Below, one piece after another: positions 40,063 to 46,838 of a DNA stretch of 46,838 nt. How positions within the stretch are numbered: position 1 is the first letter of the stretch; the number at the start of each line of letters is the position of its first letter. The DNA is taken from assembly GCA_963619835.1 (NCBI GenBank), contig CAVEYD010000008.1:1-46838 (forward strand). Direction: 5' to 3'. The position numbers and the translations under genes are program-made. Source of the stretch: Fimimonas sp963619835. GTDB taxonomy: Bacteria; Bacillota; Clostridia; Christensenellales; CAG-314. The notes under the pieces were generated by a model. The model was not told where the DNA came from. It ran no database searches and saw only the letters and a program-made list of their open reading frames with translations.

Positions 40063-40091
40063 TTGACACACAAAATCTTCTTTGATAAAAT
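40063..40091 (+). promoter_or_regulatory. rpmH operon promoter
   Basis: Perfect TTGACA (40063-40068), 17-base spacer, TAAAAT (40086-40091). The leader is about 110 nt. The 298-bp divergent gap 39912-40209 shows no DnaA-box cluster by eye. Confidence 0.85.
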
Positions 40092-40209
40092 ATACATGTA
40101 TGTCATGCGGTTGTTTTTTGCTTTTTGCAGCAAAACAATCGATACTCACAAATTCAAATAATTATTGTGCAAAAAGAACTTCTTTTTGCCAAGCACAAGG
40201 AGAATAAAG

Positions 40210-40344
40210 ATGAAAAGAACTTACCAACCCAAAAAAAGACAAAGAAACAAGGTTCACGGATTTAGAGCAAGAATGAAGACAACCGGCGGAAGAAGAACTC
40301 TTGCAAGACGCAGAAACAAGGGCCGTCACGCAATCTCTGCTTAA
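40210..40344 (+). CDS. rpmH: 50S ribosomal protein bL34
   Basis: 44 residues: it starts MKRTYQPKKRQRNKVHGF, has the conserved RMKTTGGRRTLARRRNKGR and ends AISA. It matches bL34 over its full length. AAGGAGAA lies 6 bases before the ATG. It is first in the conserved rpmH-rnpA-yidD-yidC-jag operon. Confidence 0.98.
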   Translation: MKRTYQPKKRQRNKVHGFRARMKTTGGRRTLARRRNKGRHAISA

Positions 40345-40357
40345 TAGGTAACCAACA

Positions 40358-40690
40358 TTGAAGTCTATTTACAGACTCAAAAAAAACTATCAGTACAACT
40401 ACATATACAAACATTCCCAAAGCGTTGCAGACAACAACTTTGTGTTGCTTTTTTGTAAAAGCAACGTAAACCAGACAAAATTCGGATTTTCGGTAAGTAA
40501 AAAATTTGGACACGCAGTTCAAAGAAATCGCGTTCGCAGACAAATGAAAGCCGCCGTATCTCAAATGATGCCTGACATAAAGTGTGGTTACAACGCTATT
40601 TTTATACCGCGTAAAAGTCAAAGCTACTTGTATGCCGATATAGTTGAAAGTTTTAATCGACTTTTGAAAAAAGCCGACCTTCTCAAATGA
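40358..40690 (+). CDS. rnpA: ribonuclease P protein component
   Basis: 110 residues with a TTG start at 40358, supported by TAGGTA 7 bases upstream and the conserved start KSIYRLKKNYQYNYIY. The RNA-binding motif VSKKFGHAVQRNRVRRQMKAA is the RnpA signature (RNRVKR type). It helps the RNase P RNA process tRNA 5' ends. It overlaps yidD by 4 bases (ATGA). Confidence 0.95.
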   Translation: MKSIYRLKKNYQYNYIYKHSQSVADNNFVLLFCKSNVNQTKFGFSVSKKFGHAVQRNRVRRQMKAAVSQMMPDIKCGYNAIFIPRKSQSYLYADIVESFNRLLKKADLLK

Positions 40691-40932
40691 AATATTTGTG
40701 CATAGGACTTTTAAAGCTTTACAAAGCAACCCTGTCTAAAATAAAAGGCGGAAAACGTTGCATTTATGTGCCGAGTTGCTCGGTGTATTCAATGGAAGCT
40801 TACGACAAATTTGGCTTTTTTGGCGGAAGTTGGCTAACCGTAAAGCGTCTTTTGCGGTGCGCTCCTTGGGGGAAAGGCGGATTTGACCCCCTACCGAAAA
40901 ACCTAAGAGGCAAAGATAAATGGTATGTGTAG
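40687..40932 (+). CDS. yidD: membrane protein insertion efficiency factor YidD
   Basis: 81 residues with the YidD pattern: KLYKATLS, then CIYVPSCSVYSMEAYDKFG (usually CRFxPSCSxYxxEA), then KRLLRCAPWGKGGFDPLP. It is a small membrane-associated protein that assists YidC and SecYEG insertion. It starts within the rnpA stop, so translation is coupled. Confidence 0.95.
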   Translation: MKYLCIGLLKLYKATLSKIKGGKRCIYVPSCSVYSMEAYDKFGFFGGSWLTVKRLLRCAPWGKGGFDPLPKNLRGKDKWYV

Positions 40933-41049
40933 TTTTGAAATACTTTTGTAATCTTTTGACATTTTAAAATTGACGTTTCTTAAAAGTCCTTTCTTTTTAC
41001 AAAGGTTTTCAATTCAAAAAAAACAATTGCTTCGATATTTGGAGAAACA

Positions 41050-42327
41050 ATGAACAAAAAACTAAAATCAATTCTTATACTGATGTTGTTATTTTTGTTT
41101 TGCTTATCGCTGTTTGCAGCATGCAAAACCGAAAAAGTTGACTTTTTTAGCTACTCCGAACAAAATCTTGGTTGGGTAGGACGTCTAATAAAGGCAATGC
41201 ACGGTTGGATTAGCAACTATGGTTGGACGGTTGTAGTATTTACTGTCTTTCTAAAAATTGCCGTGTCTCCGTTAGATTTTTGGCAACGCTACTCTTCGAG
41301 AAAAAGTGCATTGAAGATGCAACAAATTCAACCACTACTCGAAGCTATCGACAAGCGTTACGGAGCAAACACGCAAAGAGCCAACGAAGAAAAACAAAAA
41401 CTTTACAAAAAACAAGGATACAGTATGTTGTCCTCCTGCTTGCCGATGATTGTAAGCATGGTAATATTCTTTGTAATGTTTGGCGGTCTTCGCGAATACT
41501 CTACTTACAGCAACATCACCTCTTTTAGAAACTTAACAAACACTTACTACGACACTTACGTTACCGAATATGCCAAGGACGACGAACTCGCTGCGGAATT
41601 TAATGCCAACTACACGGCAAGCGAAGACAAATCAGCTGACCTTAACAACAAAATATTGGCGGTACGCAAAGTAGAAGAAAAATTCAAAAAAGACGGCAAT
41701 GAAACAAAAATTGCACAAATATCTGCAATTCAACAACAAGCCGAACAAGCCGTAAAAGATTACTATCTTCAAAACAAAGAATCTTGGTTGTGGATTCAAA
41801 ACGTTTGGCAACCGGACACTTGGGACAGCATTATGCCACCTTATTCCGGCAACACAAACAGTTTTGCTCAAACAATCGATATGAGCGACTTTACGGAATA
41901 TGGCGGATTTAATGCCGAAAGTCTTTACAATCAAATTAGAGACATCGTTATTCAAACCGGCGAACGTGGAACAAGCGGCGCATGGAACGGTTTGATGATT
42001 TTGCCTATTCTTTCTATCGGGTTGTCTTTCCTTTCAATGTTTATTTCGCAAAGGACAGAAAGTCGTAGACGTAAGGACGAACAAAAGCCTGCAACCGATC
42101 AACAACAGGCAATGACCAACAAAACAATGATGATTATTATGCCGCTTATGATGGCATTCTTCGGCTTTATGTACACCGGAGCGTTTGCTATCTACATGGT
42201 GGTAAACTACACTATGAGTATTATTTCCACAGTTGCTTTACGCATTCCTGTAGACAAGGCTGTTCAAAGAAACCTTGCTAAACAAGAAGCCAAAAACAAC
42301 AGCGGAAAAGCAAGTTATATGAGGTAA
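41050..42327 (+). CDS. yidC: membrane protein insertase YidC/Oxa1, with large loop
   Basis: 425 residues, long for a Gram-positive YidC (about 260-290). The lipoprotein signal peptide ends AAC with Cys25. Five membrane helices are at about 58-75, 128-146, 314-333, 360-378 and 380-395. The groove position usually held by Arg in TM1 appears to be Lys69 (FLKIAVSPLDFWQ). The charged hairpin QQIQPLLEAIDKRYG is normal. Between the second and third helices is a roughly 165-residue extracytoplasmic insertion (147-313) with a coiled-coil-like stretch and a Trp-rich patch WLWIQNVWQPDTW. It inserts membrane proteins alone or with Sec. GGAG lies 6 bases before the ATG. Confidence 0.93.
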   Translation: MNKKLKSILILMLLFLFCLSLFAACKTEKVDFFSYSEQNLGWVGRLIKAMHGWISNYGWTVVVFTVFLKIAVSPLDFWQRYSSRKSALKMQQIQPLLEAIDKRYGANTQRANEEKQKLYKKQGYSMLSSCLPMIVSMVIFFVMFGGLREYSTYSNITSFRNLTNTYYDTYVTEYAKDDELAAEFNANYTASEDKSADLNNKILAVRKVEEKFKKDGNETKIAQISAIQQQAEQAVKDYYLQNKESWLWIQNVWQPDTWDSIMPPYSGNTNSFAQTIDMSDFTEYGGFNAESLYNQIRDIVIQTGERGTSGAWNGLMILPILSIGLSFLSMFISQRTESRRRKDEQKPATDQQQAMTNKTMMIIMPLMMAFFGFMYTGAFAIYMVVNYTMSIISTVALRIPVDKAVQRNLAKQEAKNNSGKASYMR

Positions 42328-42331
42328 AACA

Positions 42332-43015
42332 ATGAAACAAACAACAGCAACAGGAAAGACCTTGGACGTTGCGATTCAAAACGCGCTTGACGAACTTGGT
42401 CTAAACAAAGAACAAGTAGAAGTTACGGTTTTGCAAGAAGGAAAATTTTTAAAACCATTTAAAGTACAAGTTACACAAATCCCTTCGGAAGCAGAAAAAT
42501 TACAAGAGTTTTTACAAACAATCATTAACAAAATGGGCATAAACGATTGCACCGTTGAGATGGAACAAGAAAACGATGAGGTTCATCTTACCGTAGTGGG
42601 AGAAAGCACATCACTGGTCATTGGCCATCGCGGAGAAGTACTTGACTCCTTGCAATATTTGTGCAGTCTTATGTTTAACGAAAAAAATGCCCCTTTCAAA
42701 AGAGTAATTTTGGATGCAGAAGGCTACCGCGCAAAAAGAGAAAAAACATTGCAAAAACTTGCAACAAACCTTGAGCAAAAAGTTAAGCGTACCGGCAAAG
42801 CAGTTGCGCTCGAACCGATGAATCCCTACGAACGCCGTATAATTCACACCGCTTTACAAAACAGCAAATACGTTACAACAGCTAGCGATGGCGTTGGAAA
42901 TAATCGTCACGTTGTAATTTCTCCTATTGAGCAGGGAAACATTCTAAACGCACCCAACGCTCCGCGCAAAACGCTCAACTTTGTTTTCAGAAGTGACAAA
43001 AAACGTCGTAAGTAA
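42332..43015 (+). CDS. jag: RNA-binding protein Jag (KhpB)
   Basis: 227 residues. The N-terminal Jag domain (1-50) includes TGKTLDVAIQNALDELG. The KH domain (about 75-140) has SLVIGHRGEVLDSLQYL with the GxxG loop. The R3H domain carries LEPMNPYERRIIHTALQN. It binds many RNAs and partners KhpA in controlling cell elongation and division in streptococci. It starts 4 bases after yidC. It is the last gene of the operon before a terminator. Confidence 0.95.
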   Translation: MKQTTATGKTLDVAIQNALDELGLNKEQVEVTVLQEGKFLKPFKVQVTQIPSEAEKLQEFLQTIINKMGINDCTVEMEQENDEVHLTVVGESTSLVIGHRGEVLDSLQYLCSLMFNEKNAPFKRVILDAEGYRAKREKTLQKLATNLEQKVKRTGKAVALEPMNPYERRIIHTALQNSKYVTTASDGVGNNRHVVISPIEQGNILNAPNAPRKTLNFVFRSDKKRRK

Positions 43016-43030
43016 TTAAAAAAACTACAT

Positions 43031-43067
43031 AAAAAAGAGAACAACAGACAGTCGTTCTCTTTTTTTA
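43031..43067 (+). terminator. rpmH-jag operon terminator
   Basis: AAAAAAGAGAAC (43031-43042) pairs perfectly with GTTCTCTTTTTT (43054-43065), with further T after it. Its symmetric A/T flanks allow it to work for the convergent minus-strand gene too. Confidence 0.92.
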
Positions 43068-43094
43068 TTTACATTTTAGTTATATCTGCATTAT

Positions 43095-43817
43095 TTAGTG
43101 CTTGTTTCCCCTAATTTTATTTACATTTTTGTTCATGAGTTTTCTGCCGATATATCTATAAGACAAGCCTTTTAGCCAACTCATTTTTTGACCATGTTCA
43201 CGGAACAATTCATCGGGAGAATCGTACTCACCAAAATCTCTAACGATACCTTCTTTTTGAATATATGTGTTGCAACAATCAAATTCTACTGGCGGACACG
43301 CAAAGTTTTTTGTTGCCACGCCGTATCCCATAAACGATCCGTCTTCATTTGCATTAAACTTGTTTTTTAGCGACAAAAGATACTTGTCGTCCAAAATAAA
43401 ACCTTCTAGCTCGTACCACGTACCATCAATCTGTGCCACAACAAAGCTATGGAACACTTCTTTAGGTGCAAGCTTGTAAACGATCCCCGTCATTGCGCCC
43501 TTTTGCAAAAGCTTGTCTATCATAAATCCATGCACTTTGCAAGGAATACCACATGCACGAAACAATGCCATCAGCAACACGCCTTTTGTGTTGCATTGTC
43601 CAAATCCGTCTTTTAGTACTTGTGATGCCGTTATTTTGTCATCCACGTTGTAACCAAACAGCATTTCGTCTTTAACAAAGTTATAAATTGCCTTTGCTTT
43701 TTCAACTTCGGAAAGATTTTTCCACCCGCGAACTTCTATTAAGGACTGAATATCTCTGTTTGAATAATCAAGCAATTTTGTTTCTTTTAGATATTTTTCA
43801 TTTTTTATATCAAACAT
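43095..43817 (-). CDS. transglutaminase-like cysteine peptidase fold protein
   Basis: 240 residues. The transglutaminase core is recognised by Cys75 in GFGQCNTKGVLLMALFRACGIPCKV and His123 in VFHSFV. The third residue, usually Asp, may be Glu136 or Glu138 in WYELEG. There is no signal peptide, so action in the cytoplasm is likely unless partnered. Members of this fold include proteases, cross-linkers and deamidases. Its start overlaps the stop of the small membrane-protein gene upstream by 8 bases, so the two are probably co-translated and may act together. Substrate unknown. Confidence 0.8.
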   Translation of the reverse strand: MFDIKNEKYLKETKLLDYSNRDIQSLIEVRGWKNLSEVEKAKAIYNFVKDEMLFGYNVDDKITASQVLKDGFGQCNTKGVLLMALFRACGIPCKVHGFMIDKLLQKGAMTGIVYKLAPKEVFHSFVVAQIDGTWYELEGFILDDKYLLSLKNKFNANEDGSFMGYGVATKNFACPPVEFDCCNTYIQKEGIVRDFGEYDSPDELFREHGQKMSWLKGLSYRYIGRKLMNKNVNKIRGNKH

Positions 43818-44190
43818 TTTCTTTATTAACTTCTTTGCTTTCGCTTATTTTTGTTGCAATCAGCAATCCGCCAAACATCCAAATGTTGCCAACTGCAAGA
43901 CTTGCACAAGATATACCATAAAAAAATGGACTACTTCCGCAAAAACCAACAATCTTTGCCATTGCCATACCTATCGGCAAACAAAACATCCATGCCCACT
44001 TGCCAACGAAAGTATAACTTTTAATAATCGCGTACGCTTGCACTATGCTTAAAATTACAATGCATATGGCAAACAATATTGAAACTTGTACCTCTCCTTC
44101 CACTTCATCGGACGTACAAGCCACGATAAATACTAGCGAAGCGATAAGTGCCAAAATCAACAAAATTACAATGGTTTGTTTGCTGTTCAT
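43810..44190 (-). CDS. small four-helix membrane protein, function unknown
   Basis: 126 residues with hydrophobic helices at about 7-25, 35-55, 65-85 and 92-112, and a charged cytoplasmic tail KISESKEVNKENV. The start resembles a lipoprotein signal (LVFIVACTSDE), with Cys25 preceded by VA. I do not recognise a family. It is translationally coupled to the transglutaminase-like gene. Upstream is a palindrome TCGATAGTAATCGA (44222-44235) that could be an operator. Confidence 0.65.
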   Translation of the reverse strand: MNSKQTIVILLILALIASLVFIVACTSDEVEGEVQVSILFAICIVILSIVQAYAIIKSYTFVGKWAWMFCLPIGMAMAKIVGFCGSSPFFYGISCASLAVGNIWMFGGLLIATKISESKEVNKENV

Positions 44191-44393
44191 TTTGATCCTT
44201 ATATAATACGTTTAGATTTAGTCGATAGTAATCGAACTACAATATTATTTTTATATGGATTGTTTGTGCTTGAAGTACGCAATTAAAATTAGCGTCTTTT
44301 TATGTCTTGTTATTTCATAATGCATTGCCTAAATTAAAAAAGACGAATATAAATTAAACAAGCTTTTCTATAATTTTTTTGTGTTCAACTGCG

Positions 44394-46424
44394 CTATTTT
44401 AATTCAAAAAATCTTGCCTGATTTTTTTGGGTAAAATGCACTCTAAGCGTTCCGTCAGATAATTCAAAAGACAATTTGTTGTTTTTCGGATAAGTACACT
44501 TAGCCGAAGTGTATTGTGATCCAACTTTAATCTCTCTTGTCAATGTGTCGTCTGACAAATTCCATACGGCTAAGTACAGTTTGTCTTCAGCCACAAAGCC
44601 ACTTGTCACAAAGGGTGCACCGAATTGCGTAAAACCGCTTGGTAAACACGGCAAAGCTGTGTTTTTTACGGTCGAAAGTGAGTCAAAATACTCTATCCCC
44701 TCTTTTACAAGAGCAAGTAGTTGCTCGGGCAACATTTCCAAGTGACTTGCAAGATGCATACGTCCCAAGAAAGAATTTACCATGTTCATAACAACTTTTT
44801 CTTCGTCGACGTTGTCCGCTATCCACTGTTTGTTCGGCACAAACACTCCGTTTATTACATAGTCACTGCCAACGGGATAACTCCACACAGCCGCTTGTTC
44901 AGGCAAAACAGACGAAAGCACATTGCCTGCAATATACGGATATTTGTCATAATGTGTTTGATCCGATGTTGACACTATCGAAAAATGGGCAAGTGTTTTG
45001 TAATCCATGCGCATACCGCCCGAACTGCAAGTTTCAAACAGTGTTTGCGGAAATCTCTTGCGCATCTCGTCCACCCATGAAACGTAAGCATTAACACATT
45101 GTTCTAACCCTTCTCCGAAGCTATCCGACATAACGTCTGTGCCTATACCGACGTCTTCGTTGTAATCCATTTTTATGTAGTCTGCGCCATAATCTTCCAC
45201 CATTCGACGTATGGTTTCGGACATATATTCAACAACTTTTTCATTGCGAAAATCCAAAAAGTATCGCCCCATAACGCAAACTTTTTTGCCGTTGCGACGA
45301 ATAAAACAATCGTCGGTGTAGTAAGACAACATTTCTTTGCAATCTTTGCCGATAATTTCAGGCTCAATCCAAAGTCCGGCATGCATTCCAAGCGAACGAA
45401 TATAGTCCGTTGTTGCCTTTACTCCGTGCGGAAAACGAACTTTACTTTCCTTCCATTGACCGACATACGGATAGACTGTTTTTCCGTCTTCCTCGTTGTG
45501 CCAACCACAATCAATCACATAATACTTTACACCGAGTTTAGCAACTGTCGGTGCAATTTTACGAGTGTTTTCTTCCGTAGGGCAATCCCATGAAAGATGC
45601 ATATATTCATTGAAAATCGTCGGCAAATTTTTGTCGGAATCACACTTGCCGGCTATTGTGCGACGATATTTTGTCATTTCGCCAAGTACATCGTCAAGAC
45701 TTCCGCCAAAGCACAATGCTACTTTGTCGGTTACATATGTTTGCCCGGGTGCAAGATTTTTTTGCCACCCGTTAAATGCAAGATTTTTGCCACCCAAATA
45801 TAAGTAAAATTTACCGTCGAAGTCACTTATTTCGTAATACCAGCTGTTGTTGGACTCTATTTGAAACATCAACCATTTGTTGTTTGTAACAATAATTCCT
45901 TGTGGCAATTGTTCCTTTGTGGACCAGCTACCCACATTTGCAAATGCTATGCGATGTTGACTGTTTGGAGAGTCGTCTGTAAAGCCGAGATCGGCAAGCG
46001 TGTTTGAAACAGGTTGACATTCATGGTGATGACTTTGATTAAACGTGTATAACGTTATTTTTGAGCTGTCGCAAACATTTGCAAATCCGCCCAAAACAAA
46101 GGATGAAGTTTCTTCCAAAGTAACATTTTCTTCACCAATGTTTGTGTATGCTGTTTGCACAGAGTAACCGTCATATTTACCGAAAGCGAACGTAGTCACC
46201 GCTTGCAAATTATCCGATCGTTGTGTAACAACAAGTTTGTCGCCAATAAATTGATGCGAAACATATCTAAGTTTTGCACTTTGCGACGAGCAAACCATTT
46301 TTGCGCCAAGGTGACTATCCTTATTTTCTCCGCTAATCTGTGCTTCTACAAAAGGAAAACCGTTTATTGTGGCTTTGCCGTTTGCTTCAATATTCATTTG
46401 CAATTTTTTTATATTTATATTCAT
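44394..46424 (-). CDS. GH36 alpha-galactosidase
   Basis: 676 residues. The N-terminal beta-sandwich domain (about 1-280) precedes the TIM barrel. The nucleophile Asp420 is in DYIKMDYNEDVG and the acid/base Asp488 in STSDQTHYDKYP. ETCSSGGMRMD precedes the latter, as in family 36. GLWIEPEIIGKDC is the conserved beta-strand. There is no signal peptide, so it acts on imported oligosaccharides, removing terminal alpha-galactose (possibly alpha-GalNAc); galM at 3.4 kb could handle the product. It lies just downstream of a GH38-type gene. Exact specificity is not readable. Confidence 0.9.
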   Translation of the reverse strand: MNINIKKLQMNIEANGKATINGFPFVEAQISGENKDSHLGAKMVCSSQSAKLRYVSHQFIGDKLVVTQRSDNLQAVTTFAFGKYDGYSVQTAYTNIGEENVTLEETSSFVLGGFANVCDSSKITLYTFNQSHHHECQPVSNTLADLGFTDDSPNSQHRIAFANVGSWSTKEQLPQGIIVTNNKWLMFQIESNNSWYYEISDFDGKFYLYLGGKNLAFNGWQKNLAPGQTYVTDKVALCFGGSLDDVLGEMTKYRRTIAGKCDSDKNLPTIFNEYMHLSWDCPTEENTRKIAPTVAKLGVKYYVIDCGWHNEEDGKTVYPYVGQWKESKVRFPHGVKATTDYIRSLGMHAGLWIEPEIIGKDCKEMLSYYTDDCFIRRNGKKVCVMGRYFLDFRNEKVVEYMSETIRRMVEDYGADYIKMDYNEDVGIGTDVMSDSFGEGLEQCVNAYVSWVDEMRKRFPQTLFETCSSGGMRMDYKTLAHFSIVSTSDQTHYDKYPYIAGNVLSSVLPEQAAVWSYPVGSDYVINGVFVPNKQWIADNVDEEKVVMNMVNSFLGRMHLASHLEMLPEQLLALVKEGIEYFDSLSTVKNTALPCLPSGFTQFGAPFVTSGFVAEDKLYLAVWNLSDDTLTREIKVGSQYTSAKCTYPKNNKLSFELSDGTLRVHFTQKNQARFFELK

Positions 46425-46437
46425 TGTTTGTATAACC

Positions 46438-46457
46438 TGTGCACGATTTTTTGCACA
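46438..46457. repeat. TGTGCA inverted repeat before the GH36 gene
   Basis: TGTGCA (46438-46443) and TGCACA (46452-46457), 8-base spacer, in the leader. It may be an operator or hairpin near the ribosome site. Confidence 0.35.
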
Positions 46458-46472
46458 CTCTAATTTTCGGCC

Positions 46473-46515
46473 GTCTATTTGTAGACTATAATAAATATTT
46501 ACAGCTGGTTGTCAA
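46473..46515 (-). promoter_or_regulatory. GH36 promoter with inverted repeat
   Basis: Minus strand TTGACA (46510-46515), 16-base spacer, TATTAT (46488-46493). An inverted repeat GTCTA-TTTG-TAGAC (46473-46486) covers the expected start of transcription and could be an operator for a sugar-responsive repressor. Confidence 0.6.
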
Positions 46516-46522
46516 AAACGTG

Positions 46523-46838
46523 CTACACCCAAAGGGGTTTTTCGATTAATTTTCCGTTTTTAATTTCAAATGTTTTAACTTCAAATTTACCAAATTTTAC
46601 GTTTGCTTTAATGCCCAAGACAACAAATTCTGCACTTTCTTCATGCGCATTGTTGTTGATAAGTCTTAGAGTGTAGCCGTCTCCGTCATGGTAAAGCGAT
46701 ACCAACGAAATCGCCTTGTTGTTGATTTCAACGCCATGCGAGAAATCATAACCGCTTCCGTGTGGAAAGAAATTGAGAGAATAAACGTCATTCGAAAACT
46801 CTTGCGCATTGTTTTCAAGCTCTTCGCACTTTCCGTAG
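46523..46838 (-). CDS. C-terminus of a probable GH38 alpha-mannosidase (partial)
   Basis: About 104 residues of the C-terminal domain, open to the window edge and ending at TAG 46523. The pattern YSLNFFPHGSGYDFSHGV, then GYTLRLINNN, then FEVKTFEIKNGKLIE fits the beta-sandwich tail of bacterial GH38 mannosidases, where these segments are conserved. The catalytic part is outside the window. It is on the same strand as the GH36 gene, 98 bp upstream, with no terminator between, so the two may be partly co-transcribed for breakdown of mixed galactose/mannose glycans. Confidence 0.6.
   Translation of the reverse strand, partial: YGKCEELENNAQEFSNDVYSLNFFPHGSGYDFSHGVEINNKAISLVSLYHDGDGYTLRLINNNAHEESAEFVVLGIKANVKFGKFEVKTFEIKNGKLIEKPLWV

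Noticed and set aside
39912..40209. oriC in the mnmE/rpmH divergent gap
   Set aside because: The position and strand switch are suggestive, but no DnaA-box cluster is visible. The gap is fully accounted for by two promoters and leaders.

Overview
The window is AT-rich (by eye) bacterial DNA of Bacillota type, most like an uncultured Clostridia lineage. The support is WhiA, DnaE, DeoD, single-domain Gram-positive style YidC plus Jag, TrpX-type and heterodimeric ABC transporters, and many near-consensus sigma-A promoters (TTGACA-N17-TATAAT type) with strong Shine-Dalgarno sites. TGA, TAA and TAG all act as stops. A 214-base run of N inside a repetitive gene suggests a draft or metagenome-assembled genome.

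Layout, left to right. (1) 1-230: the end of a tRNA-Ala, a tRNA-Ile and their terminator, followed by a fragment of a HEPN-like protein. (2) 0.6-8.4 kb: housekeeping and salvage genes: rpmE, nagA and deoD on the minus strand; galM, ung, an alpha/beta hydrolase and a MacB-like ABC exporter on the plus strand. (3) 8.4-13.2 kb: the rpsF-ssb-rpsR operon, then a heterodimeric ABC exporter pair whose promoter carries a perfect 19-bp palindrome. (4) 13.3-16.7 kb, minus strand: surE with two tandem NrnA-type DHH phosphoesterases (a nucleotide and short-RNA turnover group) and a sugar acetyltransferase. (5) 16.9-19.9 kb: a TrpX-type ABC uptake operon preceded by what looks like a complete ribosome-mediated attenuator, with a 21-codon leader peptide containing five consecutive Tyr codons, a competing stem and an intrinsic terminator. 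This is the strongest candidate in the window for something undescribed. (6) 20-25.3 kb: mscL and a giant secreted, cell-wall or membrane-anchored protein built from about 20 Cys-rich modules, with a leader containing an upstream ORF that ends inside an intrinsic terminator. (7) 25.4-29.8 kb: marR plus a second heterodimeric ABC exporter. (8) 30-43 kb: dnaE, whiA, dnaA, rsmG, mnmG and mnmE on the minus strand, divergent from rpmH, rnpA, yidD, yidC and jag on the plus strand. This is the classical origin-proximal gene set in a rearranged order, without dnaN. (9) 43-46.8 kb: a transglutaminase-like protein with a small membrane protein, a GH36 alpha-galactosidase and the C-terminus of a probable GH38 alpha-mannosidase.

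The left and middle parts combine nucleotide and sugar salvage (DeoD, NrnA, SurE, NagA, GalM, GH36, GH38) with regulated transport, which suits a gut-type fermenter that scavenges host or plant glycans and amino acids. That lifestyle is an inference. Functions were assigned by reading motifs, without database searches.
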